Shown here: positions 46,482-57,932 of the stretch, one piece after another
Position numbering within the stretch: the first letter of the stretch is position 1
Layout of the letters: each line of letters opens with the position of its first letter
Assembly (NCBI GenBank): GCA_024516155.1
Contig: JAJJXM010000012.1
Span: 682,001-746,000 of the forward strand
DNA from: Pyronema omphalodes
Lineage: Eukaryota > Ascomycota > Pezizomycetes > Pezizales > Pyronemataceae
Reading direction: 5' to 3'
DNA length: 64,000 nucleotides
Position numbers and translations under genes: made by a program
The notes under the pieces: generated by a model
What the model was told of the DNA's origin: nothing
Database searches by the model: none
Seen by the model: the letters and a program-made list of their open reading frames with translations, nothing else

Positions 46482-49400
46482 ATGTCTGAAGGGAATCCGT
46501 ACAGCTCCCATCTAGCTGTGTCGTCCATCCATTATTCAATATCCTCACAGACGAACGGCGGCATACCTACCGGGGCATCACCACAGCCAGGGCAACAGGC
46601 ATTGAGATTTCGAGGAGATAATCCCGAATTTGCTTATAACATGAACGGAATTGCAGGAGGTCCACAGACCAATCATTCCTATTCATTCCAGCACGGCGGC
46701 AATATGCCGGCAGTACCACGAGGTCCTCCACCACCGGGACACCCACAGCAATGGAAAATTGAGAGACCGGAAATAGACTCCTTAGGACGTCACATCAATC
46801 ATGAACCTTCACAACATGGGACACTAGGCTATCCATCGGCGGAGATGGCGGGCTCTTGGAGTAGTACACAGCCATCATTTGTACGATCACAACAGAGTGC
46901 AAGCTTTCCACATCCACATACCATGGCAGGACATTCTCCAAATTATAACATGCACAGCCATCCCCAATATACCCATAGCACTCACAGATCTATGCATACG
47001 CCACTAGAACCAAGTGCAGCACCATCACCGCCCAATCCATACCCAGACTCTCCACGAACACCAATTTCAGCCCATCAAACAGTCGCCACAAATGGAATAC
47101 CAGCCACTCAGCCTTTCCGCCAGCCAAACAATACCCGATCATCAATAAGCGGAGCTACTTCTGATGGTGTCCCATATCGTCAAGATACAATATCAAATCA
47201 CGGGGGCGGCTATCCTGAATCTGGCCAATCATCACCCTCCACTTATCCGTTGATAGCGCGGCGAGAACGGGGAAGTATGGCTTCCCCCCTTGCACCACCA
47301 CCGGTGAACCAGCCACCAAACTATGTGGAGAATATTAGCCACCTCTCTTACCGCCGAAATAGTGACAGCTACCCACACCCAGACGACAGGAAGACGATTG
47401 AGCTAAAACTTTCTCGGGGAAAGCCTGTCTCTTATGGTCAACCAGAGCATGTTTCTGACGAAGAGTCAAGGATTAAGCGCGAAACGAGATCTCCGAGTAC
47501 TAGCATAAGCCCAGGGAACGCCAGGATGGATCTATCCGATGACCGGAGCCCCTCATTTACTGGGTCTACGGGTAAAGACTCCAAGCCTCGTTTGGATTTA
47601 ACAGGTAAAAAAAAGGGCCAGCCCGTTTTTACTGGATCGGATGGGGTTACCTACTATGAGAACGAGTTTGTCCCTCCAAATATCGCTGTACCGGAGGGTT
47701 GGCAAATCGGAACAGGGAAGCAAACGATGAATTTGTTGCTGCCAAAGATGAAGGATGGCATTCAAGTCAATCCAGAGTGGGGGTTTACTGCAGGTGGAAA
47801 GGCTCGGCAGAGACTTCCACAGGCTTGCAAGAATTGTCGGGCGAAAAAGATTCGTTGCATGTGAGTGGGGGTCAAGATAAGCGGTCATAACGCATAGCTG
47901 ATTATTTCGAAATAGGGAGAGTGATTACGATGAATCGAAATGCCAGCACTGTACGAAAATGCAAATCCACTGTGTACGGTATGAGAAGTAAGTTTGGGTT
48001 GTTTGGAGAGAATTTTCATAGCTGATATTGTGATTTTGCAGGGACGAGGACAAAAAGAAAAAGAACAGAAACAGTGTATCCCAAGATTTCGTGAAAACGG
48101 AGAATGGGAGTGGACGGTCAGGATCAGTAGCTTCGGATATCGGAGTTGGCATGGGTGCTCCCGGCACTAAAACCAAGAAGCGCAAATCGGCGGACGAGAG
48201 TTTAAATGGCACTAAACGGATCAACCGCGGAACGGGATCGCGCGCAAACTCGCTTACGCCCTTGGACGGTAACATGGCGAATTTGTCTCCATCGATGCAC
48301 CGCCCCGTGCATTTACACGCAGTGTCTATGTCAGGTCTTGATGAAAAGCCACCATTATTCCCAAGCAACACTACCGACGCCACTGCGACACAACAGGATC
48401 CTGATTCAAGAGGCATGCAGATAAAGGCATTGAGGGAGAATCACTTTAGGGTATCCCAAGCGCAAGAAATGCACGGTGATGGCAGAACAAGCTCGTTGGC
48501 GGACTCTTCGCCATATTCGTATACTTCGGCGTCACCGACAAACTCTGTGTCAAACATTGCTACAGAGTTCAATGACGGTCCGGTTTATGTGCTACCAACT
48601 GAACTAAGACATCGCGCGATGAGCCATGCTTCAACGCCACTAACGATGATGGAAACCCCGCCAATGACGGCGATTCAACCACCACTGGGAGAGGACCCAC
48701 GGCATCATGGACTACCTGGACCAGATGTTCTACAAAAATTGATGGCGTGCTATTTTGAACATGTTTTTTCCCAAACATACGCGTTTCTCCATCAGAAGAC
48801 CTTTATGGATAATTTAGACACTCACCATCCAGTGCTGTTGTTTTCTATGTGCGCTGTGTCTGCTAGGTTTTCTCCATTTAAAAGCCAAGAGGAGAATTGG
48901 GCCTTGTATACAAGGGAACTTATCAGGGATAACTACGATAACTACTGTCTAGAGGTAGTGCAGAGCATGGTACATATGGGACTACATGACTTCGGAAGTA
49001 ACAACGGTCACAGGGCGTGGATGTTCGCTGGAATGGCAGTAAGGATGGGTTCTGCACTGAATATGAACCTTGAAAATAGAAAGAAGGACAAAGAAAAGAA
49101 CGCTATTGCTAAAGAGTGTATACGGCGGACTTACTGGTCCTACTATCTTATGGATGTAAGCCTAAACCTCCCACCCTACACACATATGTACCAATAATGT
49201 GATTATTTACTGACCAAAAACAGAGATTCAATAGTTACGGAGTTGCTCGGCCTTTCCTTATTCAGGATCACGATTGTCACATCCAGCTGCCTTGCAATCA
49301 GCCATCATTCACGAAAGGGGAATATGTAATCACGGAGCACCTTCTCGGTCCGAATCCGTACCACCCTGAACAAGGATCGAAGTACATGGGTGCAATGGCA

Positions 49401-50789
49401 TTCTTGGTCCGAATTGTCGGCATCTGGGGAAACATCCTAAGACAAATACATCTTTCGGGATTCCAAGTTTACACCCCCCGCAAAGAATTCTGTGGCAAAG
49501 AATTCTCCGATTTCGTCGAAAAACTCGAAGACTGGCGAAGAACATTGCCCAAAGGACTAGAATACTCTAATGAGAACCTAGCAGGACAGATCAAAGTTGG
49601 TACCACTGGAGCATTTGTTATGATGCACGTTATGTGGCATACCGCAATGGCATACGTCCACCGTTACGTACGCACAGTTGGCATCCCCAAGGACTACATA
49701 TCGAAAAACATCGACCCTCCACATATCATTGAGAGTATTCGCAAAGCATTCGTCCACGCCGATGCAGTGCTACAGATTATGTGTCACGTTCACCAACGGA
49801 AACAAGAGGCAAAACAAAATAATGAGAAACCGGTTGTAGTCAACGCTCCCTTCCTCGGCCAAGCTATTTCCGATGCTTGCCATATTACCCTCATTCGAGC
49901 GCTGGAAGTTGGCGATCCCAGTGGCTCTCTGGAGCAGAAACGTCGTGTAGAAGTCGGGTTGGCATGGCTGAAAGAATTGAAGCAGTACTGGAAACCTATC
50001 GAGGGTATGCATAGGAAACTGAAGAAAACCTTTCGTACCTTAACAAGCTTAAGCCAGCCTCAACACATGGTACCCACACCAGAATCCAGCAATAGCCTTG
50101 AAAACAATCTTCAACCAGGAGTGCAATATGCAGTCGATCCCACCAATTACACCGCTGAGTCAAGCTACTCCAATGTAGGGCTTGGGATTGGGGATGGACA
50201 TTTTGCGCAATTCACGGATTACTTGTCTTTTGGTCATCTTCCCATGCAGCTGTTTAACGAAGCTTTTGTGAGCGATAACTCGCAAAATTATCTCAACGAA
50301 TACGCCCGCCAAGAAGCGTGTTTTCCAGAGCTGTACCCTTACACTACGGAAGCGCCAATGATGTCCGTCCCTGGGTTTCATGCTGTGGATTATAATACCA
50401 GCATGGGTCTTGAAGCTCTTGAGAGTTTCAACGAAACTTATAAAGAGGACGCCGAACTCTCGGATGACGAAGATGTAGCACCTCCTGGCAAGAGTAAGAG
50501 CCACGCAGTTTATTTCGACCCCGATGCAGTAAGAGACGGGAATCTTCAGGATTCTGGGAGTAGCGATACCAGTGGCCACTCGAGAAGGGCTAGCGAGGTC
50601 ACAAATATAAAGCACGAGAATCCAATGGATGTTTTAAATTTGATAAATCAAAATGACGTCAACCAGGGGCTACAGAAGCAGCGGGGGATCACGTACGTAA
50701 CCGACAAGTTTACCGGTCCTAAGGGAGTGGCGGCGCCGGAGACAACAGAGGTGGGAGGGCCGCTAAATGAGGACAACTTTACAGTGTAA
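46482..50789 (+). CDS. Zn2Cys6 transcription factor with fungal-specific middle homology domain (1376 aa, four exons)
   Basis: Exons 46482..47860, 47916..47987, 48042..49155, 49224..50789; introns of 54, 54 and 68 bp, phases consistent. The start is the first ATG after an in-frame stop (TGA at 46425). The first ~440 residues are Pro/Ser/His/Gln-rich and disordered. The zinc cluster lies unusually deep: C449-x2-C452-x6-C459-x9-C469-x2-C472-x6-C479 (core CKNCRAKKIRC). The first intron splits Met460, between Cys3 and Cys4. A basic KDEDKKKKNRN follows. The fungal-specific regulatory domain runs from about 700 to 960, with YFEHVFSQTYAFLHQKTF, RRTYWSYYLMDRFNSYGVARP and DHDCHIQLP. The C-terminus is acidic (EDAELSDDEDVA). 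Such proteins are nuclear activators or repressors; the regulated pathway is unknown and the adjacent genes do not reveal it. Confidence 0.92.
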
Positions 50790-53398
50790 TTGGGAAGTTA
50801 GTGAAATTGGGGGGAGGGGATTTAAGGAGGGGGGGGGTTAGCGAGAAATAGGATGGTATGAAAACAGGGTATTTCCATTGAAAGGTGCCAATTTTATGGA
50901 CGGGGTGCTAGGAGTTTTTTGATTTTTTCCCCTGGTCTTTGGGGATGGAGTTTACTGCTTTTCTGCTGTTATTATGATTGGTTTATTTATATGTTGATTT
51001 GCTGGGATTTGACATGGGTTTGCATTTTGGGCAAGGCAAAGGGACGCAGGAGGGACAGTTGTTTTCATGATATCCACACTTTGATTCGTTGGGTTTGATA
51101 CATATGATGAGATATATATGCTACTTATTGTACGAAACTACTATTAAATATTTTACTTAAGGATTTACTTCAAACTAGTTGTTGCGACGTCTTATACCAG
51201 GAGATATTTGATTGAATTGCTCAATCAGGGAGGGGGGGGGGGGCGGTTTAGACTTGATCTAGCAAACCTTTTCTTCCGAATTTTACAATAAGCAAAAATG
51301 ACGTCTTACGTGAGCGTATCATCAGTGACGTGCATGATGTAACGGTTTATCAAACGCCGTGTATGTAACTGCTAAATATATTCCAGCTCTGCCCCGCCGT
51401 CTTAATTTGGAGCAAGGCGACCCTCGTTTGGTTGTGACCTGCGGAATAACGGTTAAACGCCGCACCCGAGGAAATTTCTTCCGAAACATGTCCGTTTGAT
51501 GATGACTATTCTGGAGCTCCTTCCATCGAACTGGAACATTGTATTCCCTATCGTTTTTACTTACCAAAGTTGTTTGATGTGGTGAAGCTTTGCTATCCGC
51601 TAGTTTGGTTAGCTCCCTAGTAATCACGCCTAAATTCAGATTCTATCTCCGTATCCCAAAACCCGGGAATGCACCCAAATTATCACAAACTCCGCAGAAG
51701 GTAGCACGACGCGGGATTTTCCGTCCGATCCTTTCAGGTCTGCAGGATTAAGTCCGCGATACGAGCCAGGCAAATATCGACTGGAGGCAGTTTGTCAGTA
51801 ATTATTGGGTGCCCCTTGCTTGGCGAAGGTAGGAGAAGTAAGCAGTAAACTTTTTGCAGTATGAATAAGTAGTCACAGTTAGCACACTTTTCCTACCAAG
51901 TCCGATATTTGCTTGCCATGTGAATGCAAGACACTGCTGATCGAAGCAGATGATCTGATCATCTCCGGTGAAGAAGTCGATTACTTCAGACACATATTCC
52001 ACGAGCTTCTAGAGCAAAAAAATGACTATATTCACCGGTGAGTTTGGTTGCCAGAGAACTTAAAAATCATTTTACTCAATCCATTAATGTGTGTAATAAT
52101 TCCACTAGATATTCCAAAAGTGATGCATAATTTATGACCAGCGTGCCGTTGGATCAATCCCCGATATTGTAGATACGTCTTGCGATCGATTTTTCCTAAA
52201 TTTTGGAAGTACCCTAAAAAGGCTTGAATGCTTTAAAGTTTTTCGGGGTATGCAGGGTCTTTTACAGCATGGAAAGCTTTAAATTGGGCTTATATCGTAC
52301 GGTTTGGGCCATGGATTCGCAATCGTCTACGGTAACGAAATTTGCGGGTTAGAGCGTGGCCTATTTTCCCAAGCGCTGCTCGGTGTATTCCATATGGAGA
52401 GGTCCAGCATGCATGAAGGGGTCGGATAAATGATCGTCTAGCATTCAAACGTGGTCACGGGTTAGCGAGCGGGGAGTAGGTTACGTCATTTTTTTCCATG
52501 GATTCAACCACGCAGTTTCGGGTTTATTGCCGGAAGAAAAATTGGAATATTTGGCTCACAAAGTCCATACCCAAGTGTACCTGAAGAATTCATTATTATT
52601 TCACAATCCAAATCCATGAAACAAGTCACGATGAAATTAGGACCACAGAATATGGGATGAATCGTCAGTATCTCCAGCTTCCGTTTACGTACGGGAGATC
52701 TACACCGCCATTTTTTCATCTACAACGATTGACCTTGCCTACATTGATTAGGTTCGTAAGGAGTACTTTTCAGCTGCTTCGCTTGTGTTTTTCAAGGGTT
52801 CCTTGACTTCACTCTCGCACGCATTTGTACTACTTCTTCTTTCGTTGCCGCCGCAATAACAACGTCCATCCGCCGCATTAGCTACCATCTCCGCGGTCCT
52901 GTTGAGCAACTTCCCATGTCTGACGCAGCAAAACTCATTCTGCCCGCATTGGTCAACATCAGTCAACCCAGCCCCGGACTCAAATTGATCACGAGATGGT
53001 CTGCAAGTTGAAGGAACAAGGCATCTTTAGGCGGTGTCCGCAGCTAAAAGGCGCTAATTTTTCTATAGTGCAGTCAGGCTGTAGATTGTTCACCACTATC
53101 CTAATGAGATTGACGAGGGTTTTGTGAGATCTGAATGGTGCTGGTGCTTTGAGGGAATTAGCCGGAATTGATGATTCCCCAGGACACGTGAGGGAGGAGA
53201 TCACTTCATAAAATCTCATCTATTGCGTTGAAAAAAACTCCGCCTTACTGTACATTGGGTCATCGGGGAAATTTTTTGTCCTTTCGGCTAGGATAAGGGA
53301 TTCATTGTGGACGGCGGTGATGGAATTTGTAAGTAAAGGTAGAGGACTCTGCGCGTGCGCATAAACTTAGCACACCTGTAGATATCCGAGAGTGGCAC
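50790..53398. other. Intergenic stretch, 2.6 kb, with a possible Cys-rich fragment
   Basis: Short G-runs at 50829-50837 and 51232-51243 lie near the transcription-factor 3' end. On the minus strand 52966..52748 reads a 72-residue Cys-rich frame (TDVDQCGQNEFCCVRH, GRCYCGGN) that looks compositionally protein-like, but no convincing upstream exon or signal peptide joins it. I see no other gene. Confidence 0.4.
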
Positions 53399-53845
53399 AT
53401 GCGCCATCGAGCTCAGCTAAGCGCGTTGCCTGTAGCCCCGCCAACCGTCCCGCCAACATCTCACCACCAATATCCGCACCTCACCGCTATGCCGCTTGAT
53501 TACGTCTATGTCCTCGCCCTCACGATACGGAATCCTCAAGCGGGAGACATAGATGATGACGAAGAGGATGACTATGAATGCGAGGAGCCAGAGCAACAGC
53601 TGATTAAAGCATACACCAATCGATTACAAGCAAATGCCGGGGCGCGCGCGTTCCTGAGACGGAAAGCCGGGGAGGTTGGAATTCAACAGAGAGACTTGAG
53701 TATTGAGGAATGGCAGTCAGAAGAGGATAAATGCTACCGCGGGTCGGCGACATCTAGGAGGGGTGGGTACAACAGCGTGGGAGTGGAAGTAAAAGTGGAG
53801 AAAGTACCATTTGAGGAGGATGAAGAAAATGAGGGAGATGAATAA
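53399..53845 (+). CDS. Small acidic hypothetical protein (118 or 148 aa)
   Basis: A single open frame. Two starts are possible: ATG 53399 (148 aa, with a Pro/His-rich N-terminus that looks like translated leader) or ATG 53489 (118 aa, MPLDYVYVLALTIRNP), which I prefer. A hydrophobic patch is followed by an acidic stretch (DIDDDEEDDYECEEPEQQ), a charged helical middle (LIKAYTNRLQANAGARAFLRRKAGEVG) and an acidic C-terminus (FEEDEENEGDE). I recognise no family. The biased composition and lack of introns leave some doubt that it is expressed. Confidence 0.45.
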   Translation: MRHRAQLSALPVAPPTVPPTSHHQYPHLTAMPLDYVYVLALTIRNPQAGDIDDDEEDDYECEEPEQQLIKAYTNRLQANAGARAFLRRKAGEVGIQQRDLSIEEWQSEEDKCYRGSATSRRGGYNSVGVEVKVEKVPFEEDEENEGDE

Positions 53846-54207
53846 TTTCAAGAGCAGTAGGGATAGAACGGGTGGTAATGTACGGAAAGTGATGGGCTGA
53901 ATGGTTGCCAAATATAATTAGAAGATTGGGCGGCTGAGAGAAAGGGGTGCAGAAAGAGAGGACGGTACGTATTCATATATAGAGTAGCCAATTATTCAAT
54001 TATTGGCCAGTCAATTTAACTATGGAGATTATAAGATGTTTCCTATGTTTTTGGGCGGTACAAATACCACCGAGTTTTCTAATTACACTACCGTCATGAA
54101 TCCGTTTCCTCATCAGCCCTGTGCTCAAGGTTCAACTCGCTGTTTCGATTATGCTTGATTATCTGATTTACACGCTTAGAATACATAGATGTACTTCACA
54201 TACTATT

Positions 54208-54224
54208 GGGGGGGGGGGGGGGGG
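54208..54224. repeat. Poly-G tract, 17 nt
   Basis: Uninterrupted G run in the AT-rich spacer; its C counterpart lies 570 bp further on. Confidence 0.95.
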
Positions 54225-54792
54225 TGGCAGTTAATCAGAGGTTCCTGGAGCGAAGTGGGTATCACAGAGGCCAACCACGAAGTATTTAATAGACACAGAA
54301 CCAGAATTATGATTGAAAACCATTGATATACTCACCAACCAGGGCCTTAGTTAATTAGTTGTAATGTAGATGTGTCGACTGCATTAGTATCGTGCTGCAA
54401 CAACGCTGGAAGTGGCTAAACAGCCTTTTAAGCTTAACGTGTTGAATATAAAGGGAGGAAAAATCAAATAATCGATTCTAGATCAACATTTTCATCATAT
54501 GGATAACTCTACTGACATTCAACTAACCTAGGTGTGACATACTGGCTGCCATCTTAGTACACTTTCGAACTGAACCGAATTCCTGCAAAGGGACTTGTAG
54601 TACTAATTATCTTAATCACCAACTCTGACCAACTCTGACCAACTGTATGAAGTATGGATCCGATGAGATACACAGCTCAGTGAATCAAAATATATATTCC
54701 AGTCAGTAGTATGTTTCCCCGAAATTGAAGTTATCTGGTCAATGTAGAGTTTTACAGGACCAGATGTTCTTTGCTCTGTTCATAGCAATAGA

Positions 54793-54808
54793 CCCCCCCC
54801 CCCCCCCC
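54793..54808. repeat. Poly-C tract, 16 nt
   Basis: Uninterrupted C run followed directly by seven A. Confidence 0.95.
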
Positions 54809-57050
54809 AAAAAAAGGTAGAAATACTATTCCAAAAATAGATAATTTTTCTGGAGCTCGGTACCCGATATCTCAGCATCTTACACAATTTCCACCGCAGA
54901 TGCGCATCATGCAATGAGTATACACTCAATCATTAGCGTCGATTGACCTTTCATGGCTAAGGTTGTATCATTCTGCGTGAAATAAACTGAACTCATGAAC
55001 AAAGAGTTGGTTATTTCATTTTCAATGGATATAGCTTTCAATCTGACTATATTCTGATGAAAGGCTTTGGTTAAATTATTTCAAGTTCTGTAGGTTGAGA
55101 ACATGAGTAAACTCAATATGATGTCAATTAAATGGTTTGGAACACTTGCAGAAAAATAACAATTGCCACAGGACAATGAGAAAATGTATATTCTAGAATA
55201 AAGATAACCCATTTATATCCAAGTTCCAATTTGATAATTTCATCTCCAAGTCAGTACTTGAGTCTTTCGTGAATGATAGTTCGTGAAGCTGTAAGGCTAG
55301 CGTCTTTTGCGGCTCGATGCAACTTTGAATTTTCCTCGCTCGATGAAAATATCTTCGTTCATATTGCATATCGGTACATCTTGTGAATATTAGAATAATA
55401 ATCATCGGAAAGCAAGTAAGAATATCAAGGTTTGTGGGTTGCATTGGTTTCTAATGCTCTTAAATTTGGTTATTCCTGGAGCTATTCCAGTACTAACACA
55501 TCTATTCTGATAAAATTCTAGGTCATTAAGGACATTTGAAACATGATACTAATGAAGACGGCGAAAATTATGTCCTGGCAGGAGTTGAATGTCATGTTGT
55601 AAGTCTAAAAAGCCCCTCCACATCAACAATCATCGTTGTTTTGAGTGGATACAGCTAAGTTTTAACCCATTTAGTGCGACAATATGCGTACTGTTGATGA
55701 TAATGGTAGAGGCTTCCCCCCTAGTAAACTTTATGTATGCTAGTCTTTGTGCTTTCAGTGCCACCGTACTTTTCTGTGCTCTATGTGCTACGCTAACTCT
55801 CACACTTTTAGTAACACCGCACGTTTGCAGCTTTCCAGAGTACCCAATTTGGAATGTTTTTTTTTAATCATGTCTGCTTCCAAGTGAAATAAAGATAAGC
55901 GGCAATCAGTGATGATAAAACAAACAATTTTTTTTAACAAGCCTAAGGCTGCATGCAAGTAATGAGAAAACAACAAGTAGCCATCACCACCTGACGATTT
56001 CCAGTCACGACTCAATATATTACTATTTTTCTCTGGCTTGCCATAATCGGCTGACACCTTAATCGCTACGTTGCAGCTTGTTTAAAATACTGAATAATAT
56101 GATAGCCTCACAGCGCCTCACTGTCACAATTAAAGAGGATGTGATCAACGACGATGGATAGAAATATACTTGGTTGATTGATATCAGGAACTGTATAGCA
56201 GGAGTTTTTATAATGCCCAGCCAGCGAAAAAAAGCTTCCCTAGGCACTGAGGTAAATGAATCAAAGGAGCCTGAAGCGGTAGCTTGCAGCAGTACTTCAT
56301 TCCCTTATCATATAATACTGTGACCGAGGCCTGTACGGTCCCCGGTAACCAAGCAACACCTGCAGTGGGGATGTCGACACTTGATTCAAAGTTTTTGCAT
56401 AGTTTCAAGGACTCATGACACTATACTAAGATTTAGCGAGTATTACCAGTACACTACTGGAACCGCCTCCTAATGGTGCATTATTTGTAGAGTACATGAT
56501 TCATATTTTAGCTACCCTTATGAGTGATTTATCATGATTCTGATACGAGTTTGTCAACGGTTACAGCAGGGTAATTCATTAAGTGGACTGCGGTTTTCTG
56601 AAAATTTCCATAGTTGTTCCTGTGAATATTTTCTTGGACAATGGCAAAATCACATAGCTGCGTGTAGCAGGGTTGACGACATGCAATGTGAACAAGTTTT
56701 GTTCCCACAGATATCAAGATTTTTTTTGATTTAAAATTGATCAAATCGAACAACAAAGATTATGAAATTATCCTTGGCCTGTACATATTTTGCAAATAAG
56801 CTTTCCTTCAGCAAGCAACAATTCTCGGCCCGCCAATCGGTCCATAACCGACGCCAAGCCAGTCACGCTACCTGCCAATTAACCTTGCATCTTGGTACCG
56901 GGTCCAATCCAACCCGGGCAAAGTACAACCCCGCATCACGCGCCTGCGGCTCTGTCAAACCTTAAACAACCACCCTATCTTCTGTACTCTTTGACCTACA
57001 ACACTCCAAACATCACTCTACATTTCAACTCCACCTCCTTTACGCCTACA

Positions 57051-57932
57051 ATGGCATCTTCTGGTAACCTACACCGCCAACAAAGAGCCGACGCTATTCG
57101 TGAAGTCAAAGCTATTCTCGCAGAAGTACGTACGGATTGGACCTACACACCTCCCACACCACGCCGACCCCCTCAGCCCCTTACTCGCAATGTCTCTACG
57201 CGTTCTGGAGTCCTAGGTGCCTGGCGCCCCACTGCGGAGTCCTTTGCCGACGAGCCGGAACCAGAAGATTCTTGGGATGAGGCATGGGCTTCCACCGACG
57301 AGAGCAGCGACGACGACGACGAGCTGAGCGACACTCCTCGGGATACTCTTCAACGATCACGCAGCTACAGAAGACCGAAAACACCGCCAAACCAATTACC
57401 GAAACGTAAACGTAGAAGAAAGATTAATCGAGACAACGGCGAATGGCGACGGAGGGTTGAGGACAGTGACTTCGAGATTCCAGATGGAGATCCTTTGGAG
57501 GTCGGGGAGTTTGAAGGCTACGAGGTAGTGAAGGAGAAACCTACTATGAAAGACTGGACTGAGGCGCCGCCTAGCCCACGGCGGAAAAGAAGAAGATACG
57601 AGAGAGCGTTAATTAAGAGCAATCCAGGACTACGGACATGGTGGAGAAGGAGAGATCAGTGGACTGGGGCGGATGTGGAGGGTTATGTCCCTGTTGGCAG
57701 AAGTAAGTTTGAGGGCAGTGTTCTTTCTCAAATGGTTGAGCCTGGACACTACATGGAGATATACCAGAAGTGCGTCGTGAGAGGAAATGAGCTACCGGTA
57801 CCAATCAACCTGAAGAACATGATTGACGCACTGGTCATGGGATGGAAGAGTGATGATCTTTGGCCTCCAAAACCCACGGAACCTCAGGGAAGTATGGGAG
57901 GAAGAGTCAAGAGATACCTCGGTATCCGATAG
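57051..57932 (+). CDS. DUF4050 / Gag1-clamp-like protein (293 aa)
   Basis: Single exon. The frame is open further upstream, but ATG 57051 follows a C/A-rich leader and begins a protein-like sequence (MASSGNLHRQQRADAIREVK). The order is: charged N-terminal helix (1-30); Pro-rich; acidic run DESSDDDDELSD (about 83-94); two basic clusters PKRKRRRKINR (117-127) and PRRKRRRYER (176-185), likely nuclear signals; then W-rich NPGLRTWWRRRDQWTGA and a C-terminal PINLKNMIDALVMGWKSDDLWPP (about 251-273). The Trp-rich and PxNL...ALxxGWKxDxxWPP elements match what I recall of the fungal DUF4050 family (Gag1-like clamp). That assignment rests on memory and not on a search. Molecular function is unknown. Confidence 0.8.
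   Translation: MASSGNLHRQQRADAIREVKAILAEVRTDWTYTPPTPRRPPQPLTRNVSTRSGVLGAWRPTAESFADEPEPEDSWDEAWASTDESSDDDDELSDTPRDTLQRSRSYRRPKTPPNQLPKRKRRRKINRDNGEWRRRVEDSDFEIPDGDPLEVGEFEGYEVVKEKPTMKDWTEAPPSPRRKRRRYERALIKSNPGLRTWWRRRDQWTGADVEGYVPVGRSKFEGSVLSQMVEPGHYMEIYQKCVVRGNELPVPINLKNMIDALVMGWKSDDLWPPKPTEPQGSMGGRVKRYLGIR

Larger units (their letters stand above)
53846..57050. other. Intergenic stretch, 3.2 kb, AT-rich
   Basis: Contains a 17-nt poly-G (54208-54224) and a 16-nt poly-C (54793-54808). Three nearly exact copies of the decamer ACCAACTCTG lie at 54617-54645. No gene can be supported. A minus-strand mirror frame opposite the acidic ORF is a shadow. The last 100 bp are the pyrimidine- and C-rich leader of the next gene. 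Confidence 0.5.

Noticed and set aside
3700..54808. CRISPR arrays or bacterial-type operons
   Set aside because: The tandem repeats found are simple or minisatellite types without unique spacers, and the genome is clearly fungal.
55589..55867. Hydrophobic, Cys-rich 92-codon frame
   Set aside because: It lies in AT-rich spacer, has no upstream promoter signs or homologue I recognise, and its hydrophobicity follows from base composition.
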